Assembly: GCA_022113835.1 (NCBI GenBank)
Contig: JAILWY010000013.1
Span: 15,300,001-15,364,000 of the forward strand
DNA length: 64,000 nucleotides
DNA from: Atopsyche davidsoni
Lineage: Eukaryota; Arthropoda; Insecta; Trichoptera; Hydrobiosidae
Direction of reading: 5' to 3'
The translations under genes and the position numbers were made by a program. Below the pieces are notes generated by a model, which was not told the origin of the DNA, searched no databases, and saw only the letters and a list, made by a program, of their open reading frames with translations. Shown in pieces: positions 1 through 12,522 of this stretch; the first letter of the stretch is position 1; the number at the start of each line of letters is the position of its first letter.

Positions 1-2640
1 CAAACACAATGATATATAAAAATTTTATGTGGATGGAAAATCATGACATATTTTATATATCAACAAGTTTGAATATCTTAAAATTAATCCAAAAAATGAC
101 ATAAAAACGGATACCAAAAAATAGCTTTTAGGTAAAATCAAATATGATGATGTTGTACATGAAAAGTGTTTTAGTCAGTCTTGTTTCTTTTGGGAAAAAA
201 TGAAACAAAACATGCTTAGAACACAAACATTTTTCACTCGACAATCTACTTTTATATACAGAGGTAATAAACGTACCTATTTGATTTTCGTAATTAAAGT
301 GACTTCAAGAAAAATAAAATTACACAAATTAAATATTATTTTTATCAAAGCTTTATACAAAAATAGAATTTTTTTTTTTTCAATATACACATATCTTTTT
401 AATTTGGTACAAATGAGAAACAAAAACAAAAAAATAACATATACATATCAACAAACAAACTACTAAAAGACAAAATAAAATGTGAATGGAATGTGGTTCT
501 ACTATTATCCTATCGAATTCACTGTTTTTACTTAACCATTGAGCTATTAGAGCATTACCAAGTGAATTTATTATTTTTGTTGTTGACAGGTTGAGTACAT
601 AAATAAATAATATATTTTGATTATTGGTCCAGTCAACTTTTTTAACAGTAGTATCAAAATGTTTTTAAGCTGTAAAAAGAAATATTGGATAGTCATACTG
701 GATAAATTTGTAATATTCTTATATGAGATGAAATAATTTTTGGTAATGGATTTAAATATTAAAAGATAAGATTTTTTTTAAATCCAAAAACCCTTATTAT
801 GAACAATCCAACATAATTAATAAGTGTAATACGTAAAATATGCGTTATCGCCTCTCAAGTTTTGAAAAAACCATTAATAGCAAAAATCCACGCGAATAAA
901 AATTCTCATGATCTCCAATTATTTTGGCGTACACACAGTATCGGATATATATTATATAAACAATCAGATTCGTAAATTTAAACTTTGGTGTAAATTTATG
1001 AGTCTGATATCATTGATATCAGATAACATAAAAGTCTATTATTAGTTTTATCTAGGAATAATTTCTATTGCTGAATATATCTTAAGAAATACTGAAATCA
1101 TCCAAGGCAATGCGTTCGTTGCTCTTGAACAAAAATAAACTTTTCACATAAGGCTTCCATTATTTATTGTTCATTCTCTTAGAACTTCTGAAAGTTTGCA
1201 AGTACAATTACCTTACAGTCTAATAAAGCTTTTTCAATCAATTCGAATTCAAACAAACAATGAACGAACCCGATATTCATTAACATCGAATCCTTATTAA
1301 TGTCTTGTAATATTTCTTTCAAACTGCCTTTATTTGTCCGAAATTTTTTCTGGTAATACACCAATTATTTCTACTCATTGCAGTTGACAGACTAATGGAA
1401 ACTATAAATCAAAGAAAAACTCAATGGGATACAAATCTAAGATTTTATTTAAGTTAGTTGTTTTGTATACGATAAATAATTCATATTTTTCAACGAGTCA
1501 TACAACCGAAAAATAATTCAATAAGTATGGAAAAAAACAAGCAGTTCAGAGCATTCAGAGCCAAATGCGAATTTGGCTTATATGTCTCAAACTTTTACTT
1601 TGTTGTATACAAAAATACTTCACTAAAGAGGGCCTACCTCGAAAAGATTAACGTTTTTTTATTTGAAAAGAAAATCACAACCTAAAATATTTATAGGTCT
1701 TCATAGACTCGAGTAGATACTAATAGATCTTATTATTCAATCCAACGATACAATATCCTCAAACATTTCAAGCTGAAGTTCTTTGATTGTTTTTTTTTCG
1801 AACTTAATATAAAATTTACACGCCAGAGCTTCAAGATTTTTTTCATTTCACGCAACATTTCTTTGTTGTTTCATGTTAATTTATTTTTTATTTTTAATAC
1901 ATCACAAGACGAACGTTATAAATTATAAATCGTCGCTCGAGTGTTTGACGTCAGTGGGCTCAATTAACTTTTAAATAAACATTAAATATACAGAAACCAG
2001 AGAGAAATTTTTCTCATTCAACAGAAATTAACTGTAACAAAATTAATTTATAAGGACTTTAATCAAAATTGGCTGCATTAACATTCTATTTTACTCATCA
2101 AAATTATAATGTAAAACAATAGTATTAATCACCACGTATTTAGGAAACTACAATTGTTTATTCAAGGGTCTTAATAATACTTTTTTCCGGTAACACATGT
2201 TTGTTTAAAACATACCGTTGAAATTTTTTTTGGAAATTTTGAAAAAACGCTTACAATAAAAAATATAATTTACTATGGTGATCTGAATATTTTTTAATAC
2301 ATATAAATAATTTAACGAGAAAACACATGATTTTTTATTATAAAACATGTTGGTCAACTTCATACATGTACATTCAAAATTTAGCATTAAATAAATATTA
2401 ATTAAAGTATTTTTAATAAATTTTTAGCACCAAATTTTTATAATTAAATTATATTGTTATTATAGCAAAATTTATTTAAAAAAAAACAAGAATCATAACG
2501 CTATTCAAATTCAGGCTAATCTTATGAAAAGAATCCTCTCGCGGTCGTTATTCAATAAATGTCTTATGGTAATTTTGCGAAATCTTCTACGCGAGTGGTC
2601 ATTTTGAAATAAAATGAAATTTAGACAGGAAAAAACCCAT
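1..2640. other. AT-rich non-coding stretch
   Basis: I see no gene, RNA or clear mobile element here. The short open frames are made of AT-rich low-complexity codons with no recognisable domain. One perfect CRE-like palindrome TGACGTCA lies at 1946-1953 in a slightly GC-richer patch. Confidence 0.7.
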
Positions 2641-2745
2641 CCGTCACGGATAAGCCTCCGGGATGAATATCCGGCGAATTCCCGGACTATCCGGCCAGAG
2701 CGGGCACTTAACGATTTACTTTACAGGCGGCTGAAGAAAATATAA
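2641..2745. repeat. GC-rich patch with repeated CCGG words
   Basis: This patch stands out sharply from its AT-rich surroundings. Between about 2655 and 2700 the word CCGG occurs four times at 10-16-base intervals, interleaved with GGAT/ATCC words, so the patch resembles a small degenerate tandem or palindromic repeat. No reading frame is recognisable. It could be the relic of a MITE or a short satellite. Confidence 0.35.
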
Positions 2746-3195
2746 AAGTAATCCAGACTCTCATGCGTAATTTACACCCGTTAAAATGTTAATTAGGGGT
2801 GGTTTCTCAATTTTATACAATAATTATGTTTAAAATTAGATATTTTAAAATATTTCAATGCTTGTCGTGCTTCAAAAGTCACACTGTTTTTCATAATAAG
2901 TAAAAAGAAAATGTACGATGTATTGAAATTTTTACGTGTGTCAACATTCAAGTTTTTTTTATGAATAAAAAGCACAAATAAATTTTTAATATTGTAAATT
3001 GCCGATCTTTTTTTACAATTTTATTATCTCATTAATTTGCATTTTCACCTAAAAGTAAGATTAAAAAATCCAGACCAGGAGAGCCGCTTTCATCCGTTCT
3101 GTGAAATTTATTTTTAAAGGCTGTGTTTACTTTAGGTATAAATAAATTTCCCTTAAACTAGTCCTCCGCTCCAGGGCTTAGCGTAATAAAAAAGT
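2746..3195. other. AT-rich non-coding stretch
   Basis: Nothing recognisable was found apart from poly-A/T runs. The short open frames here are AT-biased chance ORFs. Confidence 0.6.
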
Positions 3196-3530
3196 TTCCG
3201 CTATTAGCATTTTATTCGTCTATCGGTTTGGCCGTAATGGGAAATGTACGGGGTGAAGCAAGGCTTAGATTCAGCAGGGCTAAAAAGGCAGAGGGGCTCT
3301 AGGGGCAATGGAGCTTTAAGGACGGTAGGATTGAATGTACAGAGAGATTCTAAGGGCAGTGGAGCTGGAGGGTCATTTGAGTTGGAGACACCGGGGTAAG
3401 AATCATGAGGAGGCTCTAAGAGCAACGGGACTCTAAGGGCAGCGAGACTAGAGACTGTAAAAAAGACCATGGTTAAAAGGGCAACGAAGCTGGTAGTTCA
3501 AGAAACCGGATGTGGAGCAGCAATAGAGAA
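3196..3530. repeat. Degenerate purine-rich minisatellite
   Basis: The plus strand carries several imperfect copies of a phrase like CTCTAAGGGCAGTGGAGCT, near 3296, 3345, 3413 and 3432, with irregular spacing of roughly 20-70 bases. The 88-codon frame open on the minus strand (3204-3470) reads as Pro/Leu-rich repeats of the same unit. It is best explained by the repeat rather than by a gene. GC content is clearly above the flanks. Confidence 0.4.
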
Positions 3531-4249
3531 GTGTAGAAATTTGACTTATACGAACGTTACTCAGGTTTGCGAGCAGTAAAATCTTGTTTTAGCTTCATAG
3601 TTGCAAGTGTTTTTTGGGCATTATTCATTCGTCCATTATTAAAATTTTTAAGAATGAAATACATTTTGCAATAACATATAATAAAACTGATATGAAAAAA
3701 GGTTTATTTTTACTTATTTCAGTAATATCTTTATCAGTTAAAAGAGTTATAGAAGGAAAAAATTTTTTTACGAAGAAATAATAGTGAACGAAATAATGTA
3801 CTTTTGGCCAAATTTTTAAATGCAATTTTCTTTCTAATTTGAAGTATTTAATAAAAAAAAAAATTCCACGAATTTTTCTTTACTATAAGTGCTTAAAAAA
3901 ATTCCAAGCCATTAACCAAATTGATTATTCTTAGCACGAACATCAAAAAAAGAAGAAAAAAAAAAAGAGTGCGAGTTTTGCCGGTGTCAATACGGAAATA
4001 AGGGTCGAGTCACGTTGTATAAGGCAGTGAGTTTTAAGCTCGTCTGGCACGTATACACGCGCATGCGTCGGGAAAAACACAGACGGAGGATCCGCAAAAC
4101 GTTTTCCTCGTTAAAACGTCAAGAAAATCCTTTCCTGAAGATCCGTGCCGTACTACAAGCACACTCATATAATACACATATTCCTTCATAATCCACGCAA
4201 AATACACAGTGGCTCTTATGTATGTACAAAAAATAACTTATTTATGTGT
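3531..4249. other. Non-coding stretch with a CpG-richer patch
   Basis: Mostly AT-rich. From about 3970 to 4150 the sequence is CpG-richer, with ACGCGCATGCGT-like words. That is compatible with a regulatory element or an old repeat, but no gene can be read. Confidence 0.4.
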
Positions 4250-4810
4250 TTTGATGTCCAAAGAAAGTATCGGGTATTTATTAGTTCAGTAAAACAAAAA
4301 CTACTAGTAATGAAGTATTTTTTAATGTTGATTATAAGAATACAAAATGGAAAATTATTTCAAAAAGATGATGTTATGCAAAAGGTGACTGTTAAGCGCT
4401 GCTGGCACTCTTCTAATCTGAAACAAAGATTGCTGATAAAACGCTGACACATAACCCTCGATATTGCTGCCATTTTTGACCTGATGTTTTGTTTCAATTC
4501 CGTTAGGTTCATCGGATTATTCTCATAAACCCTACGTTTAAGGTATCCCTATACGAAATAGTCAAGAGGGCTAAGGTCGGGGCTTCTGAGAGGCCAGTTG
4601 ATGTTACATCTACGTGAAATGACCTTATTAGGGAATAATTCGTGAACAGCTTCAATTGATTGATTGGATGTATGGCAAGTGGTTTTGTTGGGACCGCGTT
4701 CTTGAGTTGAAATCTTGAAACTCCTGCAACTCTGGGCGCAAAAATTTTCGCAGCATATCGCAATAATAGTCACTATTCACATTTACCCGATACTCTTTTT
4801 GGACACCCTG
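4250..4810 (-). mobile_element. Tc1/mariner-like deletion derivative, copy 1
   Basis: This is a 561-bp element related to the copies at 18711 and 55352. The right end matches the family 26-bp terminal inverted repeat exactly (in the direction CAGGGTGTCCAAAAAGAGTA..., then TCGGGT). The left end is diverged but still carries GTCCAAAG and AGTATCGGGT. The right flank begins with TA, as expected for the superfamily; the left flank reads GT, so the TA duplication has decayed on that side. The interior holds only the C-terminal half of a transposase on the minus strand, as in the sister copies. Confidence 0.85.
4358..4786 (-). pseudogene. Truncated, frameshifted transposase (C-terminal half)
   Basis: The minus strand encodes the same polypeptide as the better preserved copy at 18818-19246, including an SPDLSPLDYFV-type catalytic block. 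It is broken by indels: the matching pieces fall into two overlapping frames (4509-4763 and 4549-4773). At the position of the second catalytic aspartate (FQQD in the sister copy) the reading is PNKT, with an extra base, so the aspartate codon is lost. The helix-turn-helix N-terminus and first catalytic aspartate are missing, as in all three copies. It cannot encode an active enzyme. Confidence 0.8.
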
Positions 4811-7800
4811 TAATTAGGTTAGGTTTAGGATTTATTTGGTTAAACCAATCTTTTGTTTAGGAATCGAAGGTTCTAAACAGTGTAAAATAAAATGATAAAA
4901 CTCTGCGTCTTAATGAAAAAGTAGAGTTGTACATTTATATTGATTTATGAAGGGGTTGAAACCCTTCTCACTGGTCTATATCCTATCTGTAATCTTCTTA
5001 ACCATTTACACAAAATGACACTCACTACATCCTAGGTATAAGATTTATGTATAAGCCCATAAATTAAGGTAAATTTTCAAAATGAATAAATCGAATAATA
5101 ATTCTATGATGTATAGATTTTATAGTACGCAACCATTTCGAAACTAGAAAAGCACTGGCATGCAGTAAATTTAAGACCTTAGCTTAAGAATTGAACACAT
5201 GTATATCAGAAAAAAAAAACAAAACTTACATTTGAAGATTTTTATAGAAAACAAAAATGTTATTCCTGAGGGCCTTTTAATAGTTGACTTGCAATTTTTT
5301 TTTTGCTTTTGAAATAACCAAAATTTTTAAGAACCAACAGAGAATTTATATGAATAGCTGCATTTTTTTTCAATATAAATATTTAAATATTTTCACAAGT
5401 TCTGGTGGATTTTTGGCAGAAAAATGAATGATAAAAAAAACACAAAAATAATATCTTACACAGCTGAAATAATGCTGCTTGTAAAAATATAAATAAATAA
5501 ATAAAAATTGATGTATAAAGAATACATTAATATTATATCAGATTTTGTATAAATATTTCATAAACTTGAGTTTTTAAGGGTTAATTACTACATTATCTCA
5601 ATTTGAAGTGTGCTGGTAAAACATTTTGACCTCCTACGCACCCCAGAGCAAAAAAACTTCTTGAAGTTCATACATGTTACATGTCATTTTTGTAGCAAAG
5701 ATTTAGTAATTGAACTTGGATAGTTAAAAAAAACACTATTAAAGTTTATATGTAGTCTAAGGATATTATACCAAGGAGATGACTTAATTTTGCAATAATC
5801 TAACGCCCAGGTCAGTGGAATTATTACATATTACTTAAAGTGTGTTCAAAAGCTTCACGCAAAAGTATCTCCTAAGCCAGGTGAGTTTGAGATTCCAATC
5901 ATAGGCTCGCGCTCTCCCCTCGCCACCCTCACGTTCCACAGTTATCTGTTTCGCTCTCTGCCCCGGGTTGGGATTACCCCGATGTTCCAGGCTACAGTTT
6001 ATTACCGCAAAAAACTACCCCGATCCCCACTGAAATATCAGCTGCCCAGGCTGTAAAATCACTAAAATGTTATTTGTTACATTTTTCTCACGCGCAAACC
6101 AATCAACGACTGCCTGTAAACCAAACATTATCCAAATTTACTTTTCGCTGTTTTCAGAGATGTTCATTGGAAAAAAATACTTTTTTTCTTTCTTTTTTTG
6201 TACTTTAATAATAATTTGAAACTTTGAGATAAAATATGCTTTAATAACATTAAAATAACAAATATATATTAAGGGTGGATTTCAGACTCACATATTCACG
6301 GTTATAGTGGCGCAGCGCTCTTTGACAACTGATTTGTAGATGAGCTATAATAAGAGTCGTTATATGCAAATGTGGAACTGACGTAAGAAGTTTTTAATAA
6401 ATGTAATTATTTTGAGTGAATATATAAAACACACACCTTAAAAAAACTTGTGTGATTGAAATCAATTCAATTTTTTATTTAAATAGATTTCAAATTTTTT
6501 TTGTTTAACTATTTGACTGCAATCCATATGTGATTAACTTTTAGTCAACAATAGTGTTAAATTAATAAAAAAAACATTTAACTTGTAATACAACCGTTTA
6601 TCTTTATTTTAGTACTTTATACTGTAAGCACATTTTTTAAATCTATTTTTTTTCTTATAGTTTAAGTCAAATTCAATATTTTTACGGTTGGAATGGCTCG
6701 GATATTTGAGAAAATCCTCACTCCAAGATCTGCTTAATAATAAAACCAACAGCAACGGCGGTTGTAAATCCGTATTAAGTGCTGGTCCCTTAGGAAGGCC
6801 AGGTGCTTAATATTCATTGAGTCAACTATTCAAGAACAACAATATCAGAAACAGTTTTGATTTCCCAGAGGTCTAAGCCCTTAATATAAATTTACCTATA
6901 AAACTTATTTGATTTTATACTAAGACATCGCTTATTTTTGAAAACTAAAAGGCTTTTTTGTTTTAAGTTTATTCGTTGTTTTAATTTTGCAGTAATAAAA
7001 ATTAACCAAATGTTCAAAGAACGTACAACTATTAGAAGAGTTTTAGAAATGCTGTATACTTGGATGTTATGCTGCGGTTTTTGTTGGTATCTTCAAGAAT
7101 TTAAAGATTACAAATACAATAAATTCAGCATAACACCAGAAGATACAGCATTTTTAAGCTTTCTGTTATAAATATATATTTTTTTTATTTACAGTAAGTT
7201 GAATACGTTGAATGTGAATATTAATAAAATCGATGAAAGTAGCATAGCTTAATTTATTTAACCACTCATTAAAGAAGGTCGAGTGAAAAACAGATATAAA
7301 ATTCAAGGAAACTCAGCCTCAAAATGTAGGCAAATTCTAAATTTAGATAAATAAAATATTATTCAAGCTCCGCGTTAGATTCTAACAAACCATTTGAAAA
7401 TCCAACTTTCGTAGAATTTTAAATACAGTGCGAGTACAGGAACTTTAATTATGAAGTAGATTTGCTTGAAATCCTTTCTGTAACGCGTGTTACATTTGAC
7501 GTCATCACATTAGCTACGGATTCCGGGGTTTTTAGGCTCAAAATGTTTTATAACATAATTCAGCTAATATTTTCAATAAATTATGATCAAATTTGTCCTA
7601 GAATACAATACAATTGATAAACACAAATCAAAATTAAATTAAAAACAAAAATGATCAATGGTTTTATATAATTGTACAATACATGGTTTAAAAGTGGCTG
7701 CTATATAATAAATGGTAAAACCATGTTAACGTTCATCGTTTTAATAAAAATAAAATTTTTATGTTATAAAAACAAACCATACATAAATGGTGTAAATAAA

Positions 7801-8406
7801 TGAAAAACATAAAATGTATTTTGTACACGAATGATCTCTCTTTGGAGGTCATTTACATTAAAATAATTAAACTCTTAAATTCAAAACAACCGATTTGCAC
7901 AAAAAAACATACTTTCTCACTAATATAAAAAAACAGCGTTCATAATTAAAGACCATTTCTTAGAGTATTAACGGCATCGTTATTATAATTTACGGCTTAA
8001 TAAAAACCCACGTTCGTACAATAAATACATTTTCATTAGCGAATAAACTAAGCAAATAAAAATTCGCACAGAGCGTTTAGAGGGCTAATGGCCCTCGGAG
8101 ACAGAGGTTCTGTATCCTCGTTTTTTTCCTCCGTCGTCATAACTTCCTCGCCACAATTGCACTTTCTCGTAAGTTCTGAAATAATCTTTCGTATCTTTTT
8201 TTATCGCGGCTTGCTAACGCCCAGGGATGTTCTCGAGAAAATGCCTTTTATGCTCTGTCTCAGCGGGGAGGTTTACCCCCCACTTGAGCACACTTGCTCC
8301 TGTACTTCTTAGCAGCAATAGGGATGCACAAAATCGATTTATATTTGATCGATTTAAATAAAATAGTTTGGTAATATAACCGATTTATAATCTTAAGGGT
8401 CTAAGT
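4811..8406. other. Long non-coding stretch with GC-richer islands
   Basis: No gene is supported. Three islands rise above the AT-rich background: about 5880-6060 (pyrimidine-rich, CCCCGGG), 6690-6830, and 8080-8310. They may be conserved non-coding DNA or old repeats; composition alone cannot decide. A perfect TGACGTCA lies at 7497-7504. The 74-codon frame at 8088-8312 shows no domain. Confidence 0.5.
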
Positions 8407-8738
8407 CCCATACTCGAGTTTTTTGATCATTTTCTGGATCGTTTTGCGAAAAATCGACTGCACCAATCAAACAAATTTAAATGCAAAAAGTTGGATACAT
8501 CTTTTTTTCAGAACAAAATATTTTTTTATTACGTGTAAATTTACTTTTAATATGATAAATATGTGTAAATATATGTACATTTTCCAAGAATCTTAACCAT
8601 TTAAAAGTCTTTTTTTTAATTGGAATTAAAATATTAAATATAAACCATGTGCGTCTTATAAATTTAAAAATTAAAAAAAAAAAAATCTTTAACAAACTTT
8701 GGTTTTGAAAAGTCGTCATTTTTCAACATCTTCAAGGT
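8407..8738 (+). repeat. Dispersed ~330-bp repeat, copy 1
   Basis: Starting from TCCCATACTCGAG, this stretch matches 11371-11722 in the same orientation through to GAAAAGTCGTCATTTT. Shared blocks include GCGAAAAATCGACTGCAC and GTAAATTTACTTTTAATATG. Indels separate the blocks. No ORF, TIR or tRNA-type promoter box is visible, so the class is unknown. Confidence 0.75.
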
Positions 8739-11049
8739 TTTATTTTACCCTGAAAATGGACGTTAATTAAATAATAAAAAATAGATAAATATAATTTATA
8801 GTTTTTTCAATACTCATTAAAAAAATCAACGTTCGATATATAAAAATAAAGTGACAATTAAATTAATTAAATGACACGATTTCGCCAGGTAAAACGATCC
8901 TTTTTTTGTGGCAGACGGGGGATGGACACCAAGCAAGGTTAGGTAGCAATGTAATGGATTACTCGTATTGCAGTCGCCACTTGCTTTTTTATTCACATTT
9001 TTCAATCAAATATTTAATATTAATTTTAAACTCTGACTTATTTCAATTATCTGAACAAAGATTTCGATATCAAAATTTCAGTTCCGTTACAGGGACATTT
9101 TGAGGTAGTCAGTTTATGGGTTTGAGCGAGGTCTATATTGTTTGGTACCTGTGAGCAAGCAAAGCTCTCAACGAAACAGCAAACTTTAAATATATGACTT
9201 TGTAGAGAGGGAAAGAAAAGAGCAAGTCATGCTTTTACGAAGTAAAACATTAGAGCACTCAAGAAAAAAAAAAAAGGCATAACCCTCAAGAACCAAGCTC
9301 ATAATCGATTATTCAATTATGCATATTCGATGTTACTCATCACTATTTGGTACAGTTTGTAGGGTTGTTGTGTCGGTAAGGCGCTTCTCTACTCAGGTTT
9401 TTAGAGGTTTTTAATTTAATGCCATAGCGCGACTGTCGGGAAAGTAAGGAAAATTCCCAACTTTCGCTTATGATCGTCGCTTTTATAAAAAAATTACATC
9501 GAAAGTAGGTTTTTAGTACTTTGTGTACTTATAAAAATTTACATAAAACTGTTTAGAATTATAGGATTTTGTATTTATTAAATCGTAAAAATCTAACATT
9601 TACATATTGGATTATTTTGAATAAACTCACCAAAAGATTTATTTATTGCAATTCTGTTAAATAAATACTTGATTTACTTACACGTTCTTTTGAATTTATT
9701 AATTAAATATTGAACAAATCTTTCAGTATATTTAATAAATTTACTTAAATGTATTTTAATTTAAGATTACATTTAATGTGTACGATGGGGTTGATGAATT
9801 TACATTATAATGCGTTGTGCAATTTCAGGGGGAGCTATAAGCAATTCTACATATTTCATAAAGAATGACGGTCTTAAGTAACAATGTTTATTACCATGAA
9901 ATTAATCTTAAAAATACATTAAATGATAATAACTTTTTTTATGGAACAATCAAAAAATACAAAAATATTTAAAAAATGATGTCTAGATTATTCATAAAAA
10001 CATAAAGATTCTGGTTATTAAGAAAATAATGAGATATAAAAAGAGCCTACAGTAGGTACTTGTATTATTTGGACCACAAAGTGGCATTTCTGGTTCATAT
10101 ATATTAAATACCCATCTAAGTAGGATTATAAAATTTTCATTTTGTTATATTTCTAAAAACAATATATTATGTATTTGGAGTAACATCTCAATAATTAATG
10201 AAGATTGATGGTAAATATTTTTAGAAATCACATTTGGTTATATTAACAGATTTTTAAAGTAATTGACTATCACAAGAAATGGCAAAAAATATTTGTGGTT
10301 TTTCTGTATCTAGAAATATTATGCATTTTTTTGTCACTTAACCCAAAACATGAAATTAACTGTACAATATTTTATCTTTTCACTTCGATAAATTTAAAAT
10401 TAGTTTGATGTAAAAAGGCGGATATTACAAATATCCTAGACAGGTAATTTAACCATTTTGCGATAGAGAGACTTTTTAAATACCTTATGCGTGAATGCGT
10501 TTATCCAAATCGCTGACGTCACTTGCGAAAATTACTTAACGCGTGATCGGCTTTAGTTGCCAAGTACTATGAATGCCAATAAATTTATCTAGACATGGAT
10601 TAACAATGACTTAAAATATGTTGTAGGTTTTTTTGATTTTTACGTCAATTATCACGTAAACTAACATTCATTAAATATTTTTTTATTATAATCTAAATTC
10701 AATAGTTTGTATGGTTGAATAAGGTCTCAAAAAGTTTTTATGCGATTTGACAGTATCAAATCTAACTTGTAACAAATAACAATGCCTTTGAGATTAGAAG
10801 GAGCGAAGGATCAGATCGAAGACTTTTTCCCGTTTTTTTAACGATTTATATGATTATGCATGTGCTAACTTATCACACCTAAATATTTTTTTATAAATCT
10901 AAATTTTTCACTCATCGCGGTTTTTTGTAAATATTTTAGCGAAAATCCTCGAGATTTTTTTTAAAATGTGAATCGATTACCTAAAATATTGTTAAGTTTG
11001 TAAAAAGGAATATAATTTTGATTTACTTGCTATCCATTAAACCTTAATG
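8739..11049. other. AT-rich non-coding stretch
   Basis: I see no gene. A GC-richer patch at about 9350-9480 and a perfect TGACGTCA at 10514-10521 followed by ACGCGT at about 10541 are the only notable points. Confidence 0.55.
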
Positions 11050-11088
11050 GGCACGGAGGTGGTTTTACTGCTCGCACCTCCCTGTGCC
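11050..11088. other. Short GC-rich hairpin
   Basis: GGCACGGAGGTG pairs with CACCTCCCTGTGCC across a loop of about 13 bases, giving a 12-bp stem with a two-base bulge. It sits at the edge of a CpG-richer block (11050-11200). It could fold in RNA, but no transcript or terminator signal is evident. Confidence 0.35.
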
Positions 11089-11234
11089 TAAACAATTACG
11101 CGCGTTAGTTTGCGGTCACCCTCCCGATTACTTACGACACTCGACTTTGATTAATCCTCGGCCAACACACAGCATCGCTCCTCAATGCAACCACATGCTG
11201 TTGACACTATACCATATGTAATATACCTAAAGTA

Positions 11235-11238
<4 letters not shown>

Positions 11239-11318
<80 letters not shown>

Positions 11319-11336
11319 CATATATATATACAGCAT
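11239..11336. repeat. (TA)n microsatellite
   Basis: Almost uninterrupted TA dinucleotides with a few TACA interruptions. The 63-codon minus-strand frame across it (Tyr-Ile repeats) is an artefact of the repeat. Confidence 0.95.
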
Positions 11337-11370
11337 ATACATGAGTGTCCTTTGCACAGTCTCCCTTGAT

Positions 11371-11722
11371 TCCCATACTCGAGGTTTTTTGATCACTTTC
11401 TGGTCCGCTTTGCGAAAAATCGACTGCACTAATAAAAAAAAATTAAATGCAAAAAGTAAGATACATCCCCTCTTCCGATCAAAATATATTTATATTTCTT
11501 GTAAATTTACTTTTAATATGATAAATATGTGTTTTTCCGATTGAAGTGTAGGAATTTGGAGATTCGCCGAGTCCTAAACATTTAAAAGTCTTTTTTTGAA
11601 TTGGAATTAAAAGATTAAATATAAACCCTGTGCGATTTATTATTATAAAAATAAAAAAAAATCTTTAACAAACTTTGGTTTTGAAAAGTCGTCATTTTAT
11701 CCAATTTTTCAAGTGTGGGCGA
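11371..11722 (+). repeat. Dispersed ~330-bp repeat, copy 2
   Basis: Second copy of the repeat at 8407, in the same orientation. It carries an extra stretch around 11535-11570 (GAAGTGTAGGAATTTGG...) that is not matched in copy 1. It begins just after the TA microsatellite. The class is unknown. Confidence 0.75.
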
Positions 11723-11943
11723 AATGTTTGTAATTTATTTTGCTTACGATTTAACTTAAACAGTTCATTAAAAGTAGCTTGACATCGGATGATAAAGGTT
11801 GACAAAGGCGAGAGGATAATTGCACCACCTGCGCCTCCGAGGCAGGTAAGCTGAAGGTGGAAAAACGAGATTTTCGAGACAAGAAAAATACTTCAGTTGT
11901 AGTTTAAATTCAATATTTTTTTTAAAAATGTATTTTACTGTCG

Positions 11944-11951
11944 GTCTACAG
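11944..11951. repeat. Left 8-bp target-site duplication of hAT-type MITE
   Basis: GTCTACAG directly precedes the element and is repeated exactly at 12515-12522 after it. Eight-base duplications are typical of hAT-superfamily transposition. Confidence 0.85.
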
Positions 11952-12514
11952 CAGAGGTTCCCAAAGTGGTCAATATCGACCCCCAGGGATCGATTTCGCT
12001 CTGCAAGGGGTCGATGACAGCGAATAATAAAATTGGTGGTCCACGAACTGTAAATGGGGGTCTACGAGAGTGGATCCCATTTAAGCAGGTCATCACCAAA
12101 ATGAAGACATTTCGTAAATGTCACAATGCACCGAACACAAATTGTACCTATGTACTTTGCGAAGTATTTTGTATGCTTTTAATTAATGTATTTCATTCTA
12201 TTTAAGATATTAAAATGGAATTCCACCAAGTATTCTCTGTCAAAAATATTGATCTTCTGAATGTTACTATATTTGCATTTTGTGTGTTTTTAATAAATAA
12301 AGGTACAATTAACTTTACATGTATTTTAACTTTTTAATTTTTAAACCCACTGTACAGTAAGCCGTGTGAAAGTGAGTTGTTCTATATAAGATGTCAAAAA
12401 TATGTTTGAAGGTGATTAATCTGTAAAAAATCAATATTAGCAAGGCAGGGGGTCGACAAAAAACAGGAAAACTCGACAAGGGGTCGACGGGACAAAATAG
12501 TTTGGGAAACTATG
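11952..12514 (+). mobile_element. hAT-type non-autonomous element (MITE)
   Basis: This 563-bp element is flanked by a perfect 8-bp duplication. Its ends are short imperfect inverted repeats: CAGAGGTTCCCAAAGTGG at the left, and the complement of CATAGTTTCCCAAACTA at the right. CAGNGGTTCCCAAA-type ends with 8-bp duplications are a hallmark of hAT elements. Subterminal regions carry repeated GGGGTCGA words in inverted orientation (about 11978-12015 and 12450-12490), probably transposase-binding sites. No transposase (RNase H-like/BED) sequence is present; the 79-codon frame at 11966-12205 has no domain. It would have depended on a hAT transposase supplied elsewhere. Confidence 0.85.
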
Positions 12515-12522
12515 GTCTACAG
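12515..12522. repeat. Right 8-bp target-site duplication of hAT-type MITE
   Basis: GTCTACAG, identical to 11944-11951. Confidence 0.85.

Noticed and set aside
11238..11429. 63-codon minus-strand frame of Tyr-Ile repeats
   Set aside because: It is the translation of the (TA)n microsatellite and carries no independent coding signal.
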